From Anaerolineae bacterium (GTDB lineage Bacteria; Chloroflexota; Anaerolineae; Promineifilales; Promineifilaceae): a DNA stretch of 54,857 nt. The notes beneath the pieces were generated by a model that saw only the letters and a program-made list of their open reading frames with translations, did not search any database and was not told the DNA's origin. This document shows positions 1 through 8,059 of the stretch, piece after piece. The position numbers were made by a program, and so were the translations under genes. The stretch is taken from the NCBI GenBank assembly GCA_030425205.1, contig JAUIAP010000042.1, positions 1 through 54,857 of the forward strand, given 5' to 3'. Numbering within the stretch: position 1 is the first letter of the stretch; each line of letters starts with the position of its first letter.

Positions 1-1
1 G

Positions 2-19
2 CAGGGCTGTTCAGTTCTA
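2..19 (+). repeat. Left terminal inverted repeat of the IS
   Basis: CAGGGCTGTTCAGTTCTA matches the reverse complement of 1187-1204 except for one C/T difference. It marks the outer edge of the element one base inside the window. Confidence 0.9.
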
Positions 20-84
20 GGAAAGTAGAGATAGGATGATAAACTTGTGGGTTAAAATCACCTCACCCAGAAGGAATCAATCCA

Positions 85-1189
85 ATGCTTCACAGTTTTT
101 TGTCTCAAATCAAAGATCATCGACGTGGACAGGGTAAACGGTATCAACTAGACCATATTTTGCTCTTTGCTATTCTAGCGATTTTAAGTGGAGCAACATC
201 TTATCGTAAGGTACAACGTTTTATCGTCAACCGTTATGAAGAGCTAGATGAGGTATTCAATCTGCAATGGAAAAGAATGCCAGCCTATACGACCATTCGC
301 GATATTATTCAGGCGACCTCTGGAGAGGAGATAGAAAAGAGCTTTCGTGAGTACAGTGCGACGTTAGCAGCCGCCACAAAAACAACTACCCAGCAATTCA
401 TAGGGTGCGATGGCAAAGTGCTGCGCGGCAGCTTTGACCACTTTGTCGATGTCAATGCGATTCAAATCCTGAGTGCATTTGTGACCGACGGTCAGCTCAT
501 TCTAGCCCATGTCGAGGTTTCAGAGAAAACGAATGAAATCCCAGTGGCCCAACAACTGATGGAAAAACTGGGATTGTCAGGCTACATTTTCACCTTGGAT
601 GCGCTGCATTGCCAAAAAAACGCTCGCAGCAGCTAAACAAAGCGGCAATGATGTGATCGTTCAAGTTAAGAATAACCAAGCGACTTTGCTCAAAGATTGC
701 CAATGGACTGCCGCGAGAAGATTGCCTGATGATACTTTTCAAGAACCGTTGACAAAGGGACACAATCGCCTCGAATCACGGTCTGCCTCAGTTTATCATT
801 ATCCGTTTTTGACCCATCTCCATGAGTGGGGGCTTGTCAAAGCTGTTGTCAAAATTGACCGTTTTCGGCGCGAATTCGATACCAAAACCAGACAATGGCA
901 GCAATCAGATGAGAGTGCCTATTACATTTCGACGATTGACTTAAACGCGGAAACATTTTGCCGTGCCATCCGTGAGCATTGGCATATTGAGAATCGCAAT
1001 CACCATGTCCGTGATGTGACTTTACTGGAAGACCAATCTCGCATCCGTTGCAATCCGCATATTTTCGCTAAATTGCGGAGTTTTGCTCTCAACATTCTAC
1101 GTGCTAATCAAGTTGAAAATGTCAGTGTTGCACTTTTCGACAACTGCATGAAGCTACAGAATGTTCTCAATTACTTTGGGGTTGCTTAG
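85..1189 (+). pseudogene. ISAs1-family transposase, frameshifted
   Basis: This is a DDE transposase of the ISAs1/H-repeat type, which would cut and join IS ends. The first part (85-636) holds the first Asp in CDGKVLRGS and the second in TLDALHCQK. The second part, in the +1 frame (to 1189), holds the C-terminal motif HWHIENRNHHVRDVT with the catalytic Glu, followed by LLEDQSR. Together they make the usual ~370-aa protein. The frames meet at a run of seven A (about 614-620): losing one A would restore QKT-LAAA, the family-like sequence. An AAGGA ribosome site precedes the ATG at 85. The stop lies inside the right inverted repeat. A real indel is most likely; slippage on the A-run or a sequencing error are alternatives. 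Confidence 0.88.
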
Positions 1190-1204
1190 AACTGAACAAC
1201 CCTG
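1187..1204 (-). repeat. Right terminal inverted repeat of the IS
   Basis: Read on the minus strand this is CAGGGTTGTTCAGTTCTA, pairing with 2-19. The transposase stop codon TAG (1187-1189) is its innermost part. Confidence 0.9.
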
Positions 1205-1657
1205 ATGCAGGTAGATGGCGGGATCGGGTTTCATTATGCCAAATTCGGCCGAAACCACGATCAGATCAAACGCATCGGCCACCCCATGCACCTTTGCCAA
1301 ATCTTCCCGCAATCCATCCATCGCGTTACTGATAATCGCCGTCGTATATTGGGGACGTAACCCGCGAATAAATGTCATCAGTTCTTGATCAACCACGTCT
1401 GCCGCAAAAAACTCACGGCGAAATTGCGCAGATTCATCGTCTGACAGTGACCATTTTTGCTGCAACCACGCCCAGTGTTCTGGCTCCGTATGTATGCCGT
1501 GCTGCGCCGCGCGTCCACGTTCGCTATTAAAAACGGTCTCCTCAACCGTTCCATGTGACAGCCCTATGCGGTCATCCCACTGATGCCGCATCGCGCGTCC
1601 TGTCGTTCGGACAATCACACCACCAAAGTCAAAAATTACGGCTTTAATCTCACCCAT
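1205..1657 (-). pseudogene. HAD-superfamily hydrolase (IA type), cut by the IS
   Basis: This is the N-terminal ~150 residues of a haloacid-dehalogenase-like hydrolase, probably a phosphatase. Motif I is VIFDFGGVIV near the start (first Asp is the nucleophile), motif II is AIISNA, and motif III is GIMKPDPAIY with the catalytic Lys. The family then needs a metal-binding motif IV (often VDD) about 20 residues on. That part is gone, because the reading frame runs into the IS at 1204 and ends after about 15 unrelated residues. The missing 3' part must lie left of the window. The cap domain is about residues 20-95. The truncated product is probably inactive. Confidence 0.85.
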
Positions 1658-1711
1658 CGAATTTACTCCATCTCAGGTCACTATATGGTTATTGAGAAGG
1701 TCGCTACTCAC

Positions 1712-2710
1712 CTACCAAGCGTATGCTTTTGGTGCTTCGCCACCGGGACCGGGAAAAATCTCATCTAGTTTTTGCAGCGTTGCGTCGTCTAGCTCAATCT
1801 CAGTCGCACGAACGGCACTTTCCAACTGCTCCATTGTGCGCGGACCAATGATCGGCGCGGTCACAATTGGATTGTGCAATAACCATGCGATGGCAACCTC
1901 ACCAGGAGGCGAGCCAATCTCACGACATAAACCTTCGTACTTCTCTAGCTTGTCACGATTTTCTGAAACGCGCTTGACATAATCTTCACCTGTGCGCCTA
2001 CCTGTCTCCATTTTTTCGAGCGCGCCACCGAGCAACCCACCGTCTAACGGACTCCATGGTATAAAGCCCAATCCATAGTGGCGGCAAGCGGGCAGCACTT
2101 CAAGTTCGACCATGCGATTATTTAGGTGGTAAATGCTTTGTTCACTTGCCAACCCCATCATGTGACGTTTGGCAGCCTCTTGACAGGCGGTTGCAATGTC
2201 CCAGCCCGCAAAGTTGCTCGATCCGACATAGACAACCTTACCCTGTGTGACCAAGCTGCCAAATGCCGACCAAATTTCATCCCATGGACATTCTCGGTCG
2301 ATATGGTGCATTTGGTAAAGATCGATCCAGTCAGTCTGAAGACGTCTAAGACTTCCTTCTACATGCTTGCGGATTTTATAGGCTGAAAGACTACGACCAT
2401 CGCTATTTACTTCTGGCAGATTCGCTTTACGGGTAACAGGATTGAACACCTTTGTCGCCAAGACGATCGCTTCTCGTCGACCGCCGCCTTGGGCTAGCCA
2501 ACGTCCGATAATCTCTTCTGTGCGTCCATGTTCGACACTCCACCCATAGACATCGGCCGTGTCAAAAAAATTGATCCCCAACTCAAGCGCGCGATCCATG
2601 ATCGCAAAACTGTCTTCTTCTGACGTATGCCAGCCAAAGTTCATTGTGCCTAAACACAGGTTGCTCACGAGCACACCGTGTTTGCCTAGTCGTTTGTTTT
2701 CAATAGCCAT
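1712..2710 (-). CDS. Aldo/keto reductase
   Basis: This is a 332-residue NADPH-dependent oxidoreductase of the AKR superfamily with a TIM-barrel fold; the substrate is unknown. The N-terminal strand reads LGKHGVLVSNLCLGTMNFGW, followed by FFDTADVYGW with the catalytic Asp and Tyr, the Lys in VLATKVF, and the His in YQMHHID. The C-terminal PIIGPRTMEQL is the usual cofactor-pocket segment. The length is normal. GGAG lies 8 nt before the ATG. It is monocistronic between the interrupted HAD gene and etfBA. A second member of the family lies at 23674-24639. Family certain, substrate not. Confidence 0.93.
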   Translation of the reverse strand: MAIENKRLGKHGVLVSNLCLGTMNFGWHTSEEDSFAIMDRALELGINFFDTADVYGWSVEHGRTEEIIGRWLAQGGGRREAIVLATKVFNPVTRKANLPEVNSDGRSLSAYKIRKHVEGSLRRLQTDWIDLYQMHHIDRECPWDEIWSAFGSLVTQGKVVYVGSSNFAGWDIATACQEAAKRHMMGLASEQSIYHLNNRMVELEVLPACRHYGLGFIPWSPLDGGLLGGALEKMETGRRTGEDYVKRVSENRDKLEKYEGLCREIGSPPGEVAIAWLLHNPIVTAPIIGPRTMEQLESAVRATEIELDDATLQKLDEIFPGPGGEAPKAYAW

Positions 2711-2822
2711 TTAATTTTCTCCGTTCAGTACAACTGGAAAGGTGACTGATTATTCTTGGGGCGGGGGGATGTGAGGCGTTTCGGCAGAAACAGCACACAT
2801 AAACTTAGTGCATCGGCCGATC

Positions 2823-2869
2823 AGCATTTCAGCGTACCACTATTTTCCTAGCTAATACGCTGAAATGCT
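2823..2869. repeat. 14-bp perfect inverted repeat downstream of etfA
   Basis: The arms AGCATTTCAGCGTA (2823-2836) and its exact complement (2856-2869) enclose a 19-nt loop. It lies just past the etfA stop and could act as a 3' mRNA hairpin, but no T-run follows on the minus strand. The core GCTGAAATGCT recurs twice at 33333-33359. A TCGGCCGA octamer abuts it at 2813-2820. Confidence 0.6.
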
Positions 2870-2887
2870 TACATATTGACAGCGAAC

Positions 2888-3856
2888 TTAACTCAGACGC
2901 CGTTCAAATTCGGCCGTCAATGCTGGCACGATCTCAAAAAGATCACCAACAACGCCATAATGTGCCAATTTATAGATTGGCGCATCCGCATCTTTGTTAA
3001 TAGCGACGATTAGCTTCGAGGTATTCATACCAGCCTGATGCTGAATTGCACCACTGATACCGCACGCGATATAGAGGTCTGGGCTGACCGTTTTGCCCGT
3101 CTGACCCACTTGATGTGCATATGGAATCCAGCCCGCATCAACCGCCGCACGACTTGACCCCAACGCGCCGCCGAGTGCCTCGGCCAGCTTTCGCACAGGC
3201 TCAAATCCTTCTGGCCCACCGACACCGCGACCACCGCTGACGATAATGCTCGCTTCAGTCAGACTGACGCCGCCGCCTTTCTCTTCGATCCCTTCAACGG
3301 TTGTTGTGAGGTCATCCTCATCAACCACAGGATCAACATAGTCGATGTCGCCCTCTTCCGCATCTTCATCTTGCTCAAGCGGGACAAATGCACGGTTTCG
3401 TAGGCTGATCACCTGTAGACCATCTGGGATGACCGCATCACAGCGCAATTTGCCTGCATAGACAGGGTGGGTTGCAACGATGCGATCATTCTCAACTTTG
3501 AGATCAACCACATCTGCGACGTAACCCGTTTCAAGGTCATATGCGACCCACGCGCACAGATCTTTCCCTGCAATTGAAGCCCCAGCGATAAATGCATCAG
3601 GTTCTTCATCTTGCAAAATCTGCACGACAATTGGCGCAATTGCCTCGGTCAAACCGCTGTCAAGCGAATCATCGTCGCACGCGATCACGTTGTCTGCGCC
3701 CCATTGAAACGCCTGCTCCGCGACTTCATCCGCTTCGCTGCCAAAGATCAGGGCCGTAACGTCAGCATCTAGCTGGTTTTTAGCCGCTCCAATCGCTTCA
3801 CGGCTGATCGGCGCGATCTCTTCATCATAATGTTCAATATAGACAAATACTTTCAT
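2888..3856 (-). CDS. etfA: Electron transfer flavoprotein, alpha subunit
   Basis: This is the FAD-binding subunit of the ETF heterodimer, which collects electrons from acyl-CoA dehydrogenases and related flavoenzymes and passes them to the quinone pool. The 322-aa length is normal. The N-terminal half is the adenine-nucleotide alpha-hydrolase-like fold. An unusually acidic linker (about residues 160-185, rich in Asp/Glu) precedes the FAD domain, with IVSGGRGVGGPEGF, SRAAVDAGWIPYAHQVGQTGKTVSPDLYIA in two conserved blocks, and GISGAIQHQAGM. Its ATG overlaps the etfB stop as TAATG, so translation is coupled. Confidence 0.95.
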   Translation of the reverse strand: MKVFVYIEHYDEEIAPISREAIGAAKNQLDADVTALIFGSEADEVAEQAFQWGADNVIACDDDSLDSGLTEAIAPIVVQILQDEEPDAFIAGASIAGKDLCAWVAYDLETGYVADVVDLKVENDRIVATHPVYAGKLRCDAVIPDGLQVISLRNRAFVPLEQDEDAEEGDIDYVDPVVDEDDLTTTVEGIEEKGGGVSLTEASIIVSGGRGVGGPEGFEPVRKLAEALGGALGSSRAAVDAGWIPYAHQVGQTGKTVSPDLYIACGISGAIQHQAGMNTSKLIVAINKDADAPIYKLAHYGVVGDLFEIVPALTAEFERRLS

Positions 3857-4650
3857 TAGATCACCTTCTCCGCCATCAATTTGTCTGCAAGCTTAGACGC
3901 GATTTCTTCGGCCGAATCGCCAGTAATGTACTCAGTCTCTGCAACGCGTGCAGGGGGTTGATAGACATTTGACCAGTCGACGTTGGCACTGTCTGCCCCA
4001 ACCGCCCCATCAATGTTGAGATCATCGCCTGAGATGGTTGGAATCGTGGCCCGATTGGCCTTACGAATCCCCATAAACGAGGGATAGCGTGGCTCATTGA
4101 TCTCTTTCACAACGCTGATCACGACGGGCATTTTTGCCGTTACTGTCTGTGTGCCGCGCTCCAACATGCGCTCAACGGTAATCGAGTCGTCGCTGATCTC
4201 TTTGATGGCCGAAACATACGTCAGTGGGGTCCAGCCCAACGCTCGCGCCGTCATCACGGGGGTCATACCCGTGTCACCGTCAATCGCTTGTTTACCAAAG
4301 ATGGCGACATTTGCGCCGAGGTGGTTGATCGCTGCCGCCAAAATGCGCGCTGTGCCTTGCCCGTCTGACCCTGCAAAGCTTGGATCGTTGATTAAGGTTG
4401 CGCTTGTGCAGCCCATCGCCAACGCTTGTTTGAGTGACGCATTGGCATCTTCATCACCTGCCGTCAATGCGATGGCATCTTCCGCGCCGTGATTTTCCTT
4501 GAGGCGAATTGCCTCTTCAATCGCAAATTCATCCCAAGGGTTGACCACGTGGGGCTTACCGCTCGGATCGTCCCAGCTAACGGTGCCGTCACTCACATCA
4601 TATACGGCGGTCGTGCTGGGTGTTTGTTTGAGACAAACAACTACTTTCAT
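3856..4650 (-). CDS. etfB: Electron transfer flavoprotein, beta subunit
   Basis: This 264-residue partner of EtfA holds AMP and docks on dehydrogenases. The start MKVVVCLKQTP is typical. The region around AIFGKQAIDGDTGMTP (about residues 115-130) is the conserved signature loop, followed by the VERMLERGTQTV strand and IRKANRATIP near the docking loop. GGAGG lies 7 nt before the ATG. etfB is first in the etfBA operon and has a well-formed promoter at 4777-4805 with a structured leader of about 120 nt. No acyl-CoA dehydrogenase or ETF:quinone oxidoreductase gene is adjacent, so its redox partners are encoded elsewhere. Confidence 0.95.
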   Translation of the reverse strand: MKVVVCLKQTPSTTAVYDVSDGTVSWDDPSGKPHVVNPWDEFAIEEAIRLKENHGAEDAIALTAGDEDANASLKQALAMGCTSATLINDPSFAGSDGQGTARILAAAINHLGANVAIFGKQAIDGDTGMTPVMTARALGWTPLTYVSAIKEISDDSITVERMLERGTQTVTAKMPVVISVVKEINEPRYPSFMGIRKANRATIPTISGDDLNIDGAVGADSANVDWSNVYQPPARVAETEYITGDSAEEIASKLADKLMAEKVI

Positions 4651-4713
4651 GAAAGAACCTCCAGTGGGAATTTCTAGTGTAATTAGCAGACGATCTGTCT
4701 ACTAGCTGTATTT

Positions 4714-4733
4714 AACTTATCAACTGATAAGTT
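4714..4733. promoter_or_regulatory. Palindrome in the etfBA leader
   Basis: AACTTATCA and TGATAAGTT flank a central AC, giving 9-bp arms. It lies between the promoter and etfB. It could be a protein-binding site or an mRNA hairpin. Confidence 0.5.
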
Positions 4734-4743
4734 TTCAAGTCTT

Positions 4744-4770
4744 AAAAGAAGGGTTTGCCAACGCAAACCC
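4744..4770 (-). terminator. Hairpin with T-run at the 5' end of the etfBA transcript
   Basis: On the minus strand the perfect stem GGGTTTGC / GCAAACCC with loop GTTG is followed by TTCTTTT. It begins about where transcription from the 4777-4805 promoter should start. It could be an mRNA-stabilising 5' hairpin or an early terminator; the stem is short for the latter. Confidence 0.45.
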
Positions 4771-4776
4771 TACAGG

Positions 4777-4805
4777 ATTATAGCGATGGGGAGAAAGTGC
4801 GTCAA
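4777..4805 (-). promoter_or_regulatory. Sigma-70 promoter of etfBA
   Basis: On the minus strand, TTGACG (4800-4805) and TATAAT (4777-4782) are separated by 17 bp, one mismatch from consensus. Start of transcription is expected near 4770. Confidence 0.75.
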
Positions 4806-4859
4806 TTTAACGCAGTGCGTTATCAAGAAAGTTTTTACTTAATGAGGGTGTAAACGTGT

Positions 4860-5273
4860 TTAGAGCAATGTCTGTTTGATGCGATAGTGAACGCCGCGAA
4901 AGTGGGCAATGGTTGTGTCCGCTTGGTTACGAACGACAACGTCGCAGGTTGCCGTCCTTCCCCCTTCGATTAGGACGGTCGCATCGGCCGAAAGTAGATC
5001 CCCCAAGCGCGCAGGATTATTGAAGACAACATCGGCCGATAATGTAACCCCTAATTGATTCCCTGACATACAGGCATAGGCAAACGCCTGATCGGCCAGC
5101 GCAAAAATGAGTCCCCCCTGACACGCCCCACCACCGTTGAGCATATCTTCGCGTACCGTCATTTGAATCGTCGCCTTCCCCGCAACGATGCTAACCAGTT
5201 CCATGCCGAGTAGGCCCATCAATGGCCCATCTACCGACTGAAGTTTTCGGCCGATTTCTTCCGCTTGTGTCAT
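4860..5273 (-). CDS. Hotdog-fold thioesterase, PaaI type
   Basis: This 137-aa single hotdog-domain protein probably hydrolyses an acyl-CoA (PaaI-like enzymes act on phenylacetyl-CoA derivatives). The key block is MLNGGGACQGGLIFALADQA, resembling the family pattern NG-x-G-x-x-HGG-x-I-F-x-L-AD-x-AF, with the usual His replaced by Gln (ACQGG). The Asp of LADQAFAYAC is the expected catalytic acid. TLSADVVFNNPARLGD is the core strand pair. It lies behind the etf promoter and is transcribed the same way. The His-to-Gln change makes activity less sure. Without other paa genes the substrate is unknown. Confidence 0.85.
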   Translation of the reverse strand: MTQAEEIGRKLQSVDGPLMGLLGMELVSIVAGKATIQMTVREDMLNGGGACQGGLIFALADQAFAYACMSGNQLGVTLSADVVFNNPARLGDLLSADATVLIEGGRTATCDVVVRNQADTTIAHFRGVHYRIKQTLL

Positions 5274-5338
5274 AACAATCTCGCTCCGCCTAAAGTTTTC
5301 TGGCTCTTTCAGTTTTCGTGGAGTCTAACCAATCTTCA

Positions 5339-5365
5339 TTACGCAATACGCACCACGCAATACGT
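5339..5365. repeat. Copy of the ACGCACCACGCA dispersed repeat
   Basis: TTACGCAATACGCACCACGC and the following AATACGT match the right arm of palindromic repeats at 28896-28955, 51264-51323 and 54797-54853. Here only one arm is present, in the spacer between the thioesterase and the sigma-factor terminator. Confidence 0.6.
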
Positions 5366-5451
5366 CTTTCACCTTTCAATTTCCCAAAGTCCCTATTTTA
5401 CCGTTGACCAGCACTGTTCAAAGCGCAAGGTTATCCCAATGCCCCGAGATC

Positions 5452-5480
5452 AAAAAAGAGCGGCCATTTGACCGCTCTTT
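5452..5480 (-). terminator. Rho-independent terminator of the sigma-factor gene
   Basis: On the minus strand AAAGAGCGG (5472-5480) pairs exactly with CCGCTCTTT (5455-5463), with an 8-nt loop and a following run of T. It lies 28 bp past the stop of the sigma gene. Confidence 0.85.
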
Positions 5481-5507
5481 GCTCTCTTGTGCAAATTGCA
5501 ACGAGAA

Positions 5508-6377
5508 TTAGCTCATGTATGCACGCAACTGCCGGAAGCTCTCTGGAGAGCGCAATTGCCGCAACGCACGCCGCTCAAGCTGGCGAATTCGCTCACGTGA
5601 CAGCCCGAACTTCTTGCCGATCTCCTTCAACGTTTGCGGTTCGCGTCCGTTCAGACCGTAACGCATGCGCAGAATCTGTGCCTCGCGTGGCGACAGACGT
5701 TCAGCCAACACCTTATCGATGTCGGTTGTCAGCATCGCACGTGCCACGAAGTCGATCGGTGCCTCAGCATTGACGTCTTCAACCAGCTCCATTCGCTCGG
5801 TGTCCTCTTCAGATCCCACTTTCTCATCCAGCGAAACGGCGGTTCGGCCGACGCGCTGCAAGTCGATGATGTCTGAAGGTTCCATTTCAAGCTTGACGGC
5901 CAGCTCTTCGACGCTCGGTTCGCGCCCAAGTTGCTGCTCCATCTCTGTCCGCGCACGATAGAGCGTCTTGAGACGCGCATCAACATGCACGGGCAGGCGA
6001 ATTGAACGGCTCTTATTCGTCAGCGCACGTCCAATTGACTGGTGAATCCAGTAAGTTGCGTAGGTGCTGAACCGATAGCCCAGCGAATGATCGTACTTCT
6101 CAACCGCGTGCATGAGTCCAAAGTTCCCCTCTTGAATGAGGTCTATGAACGCCATCCCGCGATTGCGATACTTCTTGGCAATACTGACAACGAGCCGTGT
6201 ATTGGCGCGGGTCAGGTGTTTACGTGCTGCATTAGCGTCATCAATCAACGCTTGATCTTCTGTTTCTCGTCCTGCCAAAATTCGCTGTGCCAAGTCAATT
6301 TCTTGATCGTGTGTCAACAGCGGTTCTTGGCTCATTTCGCTCAAGTAGAGGTCGAGTGGATTTGGTGAATCAACCAT
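5508..6377 (-). CDS. RNA polymerase sigma factor, RpoD/SigA-like
   Basis: This 289-aa sigma-70 factor directs RNA polymerase to -35/-10 promoters. It starts directly with region 1.2 (NPLDLYLSEMSQEPLLTHDQEIDLAQRI) and lacks region 1.1. Regions 2.1-2.4 hold FIDLIQEGNFGLMHAVEKYD and RFSTYATYWIHQSIGRAL, the core-binding and -10 segments. Region 3 covers about residues 130-200. Region 4.2 (TLKEIGKKFGLSRERIRQLE) is the -35-binding helix-turn-helix. I chose the second of two adjacent ATGs because AGGAG is then 6 nt away; the first (6380) adds one Met. Small size suggests a group 2 factor or the compact principal sigma of this lineage. It has its own terminator at 5452-5480. Confidence 0.92.
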   Translation of the reverse strand: MVDSPNPLDLYLSEMSQEPLLTHDQEIDLAQRILAGRETEDQALIDDANAARKHLTRANTRLVVSIAKKYRNRGMAFIDLIQEGNFGLMHAVEKYDHSLGYRFSTYATYWIHQSIGRALTNKSRSIRLPVHVDARLKTLYRARTEMEQQLGREPSVEELAVKLEMEPSDIIDLQRVGRTAVSLDEKVGSEEDTERMELVEDVNAEAPIDFVARAMLTTDIDKVLAERLSPREAQILRMRYGLNGREPQTLKEIGKKFGLSRERIRQLERRALRQLRSPESFRQLRAYMS

Positions 6378-6559
6378 CATGTACTCCTCTGGCGAAACAG
6401 TCTTGCGACTGTGTAGCTCACTAAAATACCGCTTAGCCTTACTATGATAAAGCTATCGCATTGTAACGACGTAAAAGTGGAAATAGTTCCCACATTGACC
6501 AAAAACGGTTGTTAGCCAATGCACGCCGCTAACAATGTATACGCATTAACGACGATCTT

Positions 6560-7696
6560 TTATGCTTCGATGTCCGTCCGCGTTTGCATCCAGTTCATCT
6601 CTTCTTCGTATCCAACCGTTTTTAAGCTGAGGCGCATCCGCTCCTCTTTCAAATCGATTTCCAAAATTGCAGCGAGAACGCGATCGCCCTCTCGTAGCGC
6701 AGCAGCTGGATCGTTTGCCATCCACTGCGGCAATTCTGAGACATGAATCATGCCTTCAAGGCCATTGTCCAAGCGCATGAAAATGCCAAAGTCAACTACT
6801 TTGACAACAACACCTTCCACACGGTCACCAATTTGGTGATTTTCAGCAAAAACTGCCCATGGGTTTGGTAAGGTCTCTTTGCGGTCAAGGCTGACGCGCT
6901 CACGGTCTACGTCAATATCATCAATCATTACGCTTACGATCTCACCTTCGGTGACCGCTTCACGTGGATGGTCGATACGTTCGTAGGACAATTTTGAAAT
7001 GTGCGCGAGCCCTGTCAGGCCATGTCCAATGTCGATAAAGGCACCAAAGTCTGTCAAATTGACGACGCGCCCTTCAATAATTTGGCCGACTGCAAGTGTT
7101 AGCAGATGATCTCGACGCAGCTCTTTCTGTGCTTTACGTTGCGAGAGCAGTAAACGTTCCCGTTCTTGCTCAACTTCGATCACTTTCAAATTCATCGTCT
7201 CACCGATCAAGCGCGCCTTGTAAGATTGGCGATTTTCGGCGTAGCGCAGTTCTGGAATGTGGCTATTCGGGATGAAGCCGTTAATTCGGCCGAATCGCGC
7301 CAAAACGCCACCCTTGTTATAACCAATTACTTCTGCTTCAACGATTTCATTTGCATGCATCTTTTCTGCTGCTGTCACCCAGTCGCGTGATGCAATGCCC
7401 TTGTCCAAAGAGGCGGCGAGTAGGTTGTCGCTAACTTCGATATGTTCGATATAAACGGGCAAATGATCGCCACGCTTAATGTTGTCAGCAAACTCATCGT
7501 CAAACAGCTCCAGTTCACGGCTTGGTACAAATGCGTCCTGCTTTGCGCCGACGTCGAAATAGATCGCGTCACTGCTTACACGCAGAACTTCACCATCCAT
7601 GATTGCGCCCTGCGTTGGGACTTCACGAGTATAATCGTCAAGCATTGCGGCAAAGTCGTTTGTTGCTGGTTGATTGGTTTGAGTTGCTAAAGTCAT
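6560..7696 (-). CDS. rpsA: 30S ribosomal protein S1 (four S1 domains)
   Basis: This 378-aa RNA-binding protein would help unfold and dock mRNA leaders on the 30S subunit. It has four OB-fold S1 domains at about residues 28-98, 113-180, 200-268 and 287-356. The last two carry the clearest motifs, VVNLTDFGAFIDIGHGLTGLAHIS and VVKVVDFGIFMRLDNGLEGMIHVS in outline. Four domains rather than the six of E. coli is normal outside Proteobacteria. AGGAG lies 4 nt before the ATG. It is followed by the sigma gene on the same strand after 179 bp without a clear terminator. A protein relying on S1 is notable where many mRNAs seem leaderless. Confidence 0.93.
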   Translation of the reverse strand: MTLATQTNQPATNDFAAMLDDYTREVPTQGAIMDGEVLRVSSDAIYFDVGAKQDAFVPSRELELFDDEFADNIKRGDHLPVYIEHIEVSDNLLAASLDKGIASRDWVTAAEKMHANEIVEAEVIGYNKGGVLARFGRINGFIPNSHIPELRYAENRQSYKARLIGETMNLKVIEVEQERERLLLSQRKAQKELRRDHLLTLAVGQIIEGRVVNLTDFGAFIDIGHGLTGLAHISKLSYERIDHPREAVTEGEIVSVMIDDIDVDRERVSLDRKETLPNPWAVFAENHQIGDRVEGVVVKVVDFGIFMRLDNGLEGMIHVSELPQWMANDPAAALREGDRVLAAILEIDLKEERMRLSLKTVGYEEEMNWMQTRTDIEA

Positions 7697-8059
7697 AAAT
7701 CTCCTAGTGCTGTCAGACTCAAATTGTCTAAACTAGCTGAAATAAGTTGTGTGCAACGGCACGATTGCTGCTGCATCACCATTTGTCATCGATTGTTTGC
7801 TCGATGGGGCTACAAGTTATTAGACGCGCTTGGCGACGCGAATCTTACCTCGTTTACCACGATCTATTATTTTGTGCAAAATTCAGAGGGCTAAATCTAT
7901 GCGTTCATCCAATCGAGAAAAAATCATTAAGGTCATAGTAACACGAAATGGTGTCAATTTGAAGCGAAAACAGGAATTATTACATAATTTGTATCCATAT
8001 TTACGCAAAATTGAGTTGAGCGTAGCCTATTTTACAGCAGGTAACGTTCTATTATTATT
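7697..8059. other. Intergenic region upstream of rpsA, no gene found
   Basis: These 363 bp should hold the rpsA promoter and leader on the minus strand. A TTGACA occurs at about 7950-7955 on that strand but no well-spaced -10 box follows. Short open frames on the plus strand have no ribosome site and no recognisable sequence, and I reject them. The 3' end of the mocR gene begins at 8060. Confidence 0.5.

Larger units (their letters stand above)
2..1204 (+). mobile_element. ISAs1-family insertion sequence, complete ends
   Basis: This is a 1.2 kb element bounded by 18-bp terminal inverted repeats at 2-19 and 1187-1204 that match at 17 of 18 positions. It carries one transposase gene that is split by a frameshift, so autonomous movement is doubtful. 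It lies inside a HAD-hydrolase gene whose remainder begins at 1205. ISAs1 elements usually duplicate 8-10 bp of target. The right flank 1205-1214 ends in G, as does the single base left of the element, which fits a 10-bp duplication but cannot be proved because the left flank lies outside the window. The octamer TCGGCCGA, common elsewhere, is absent here, in line with recent arrival. Confidence 0.9.

Noticed and set aside
1..1204. Programmed frameshift as the normal way to make this transposase
   Set aside because: ISAs1 transposases are normally made from one frame, the two parts lack a conserved stimulatory structure that I can see, and a one-base indel explains it more simply.
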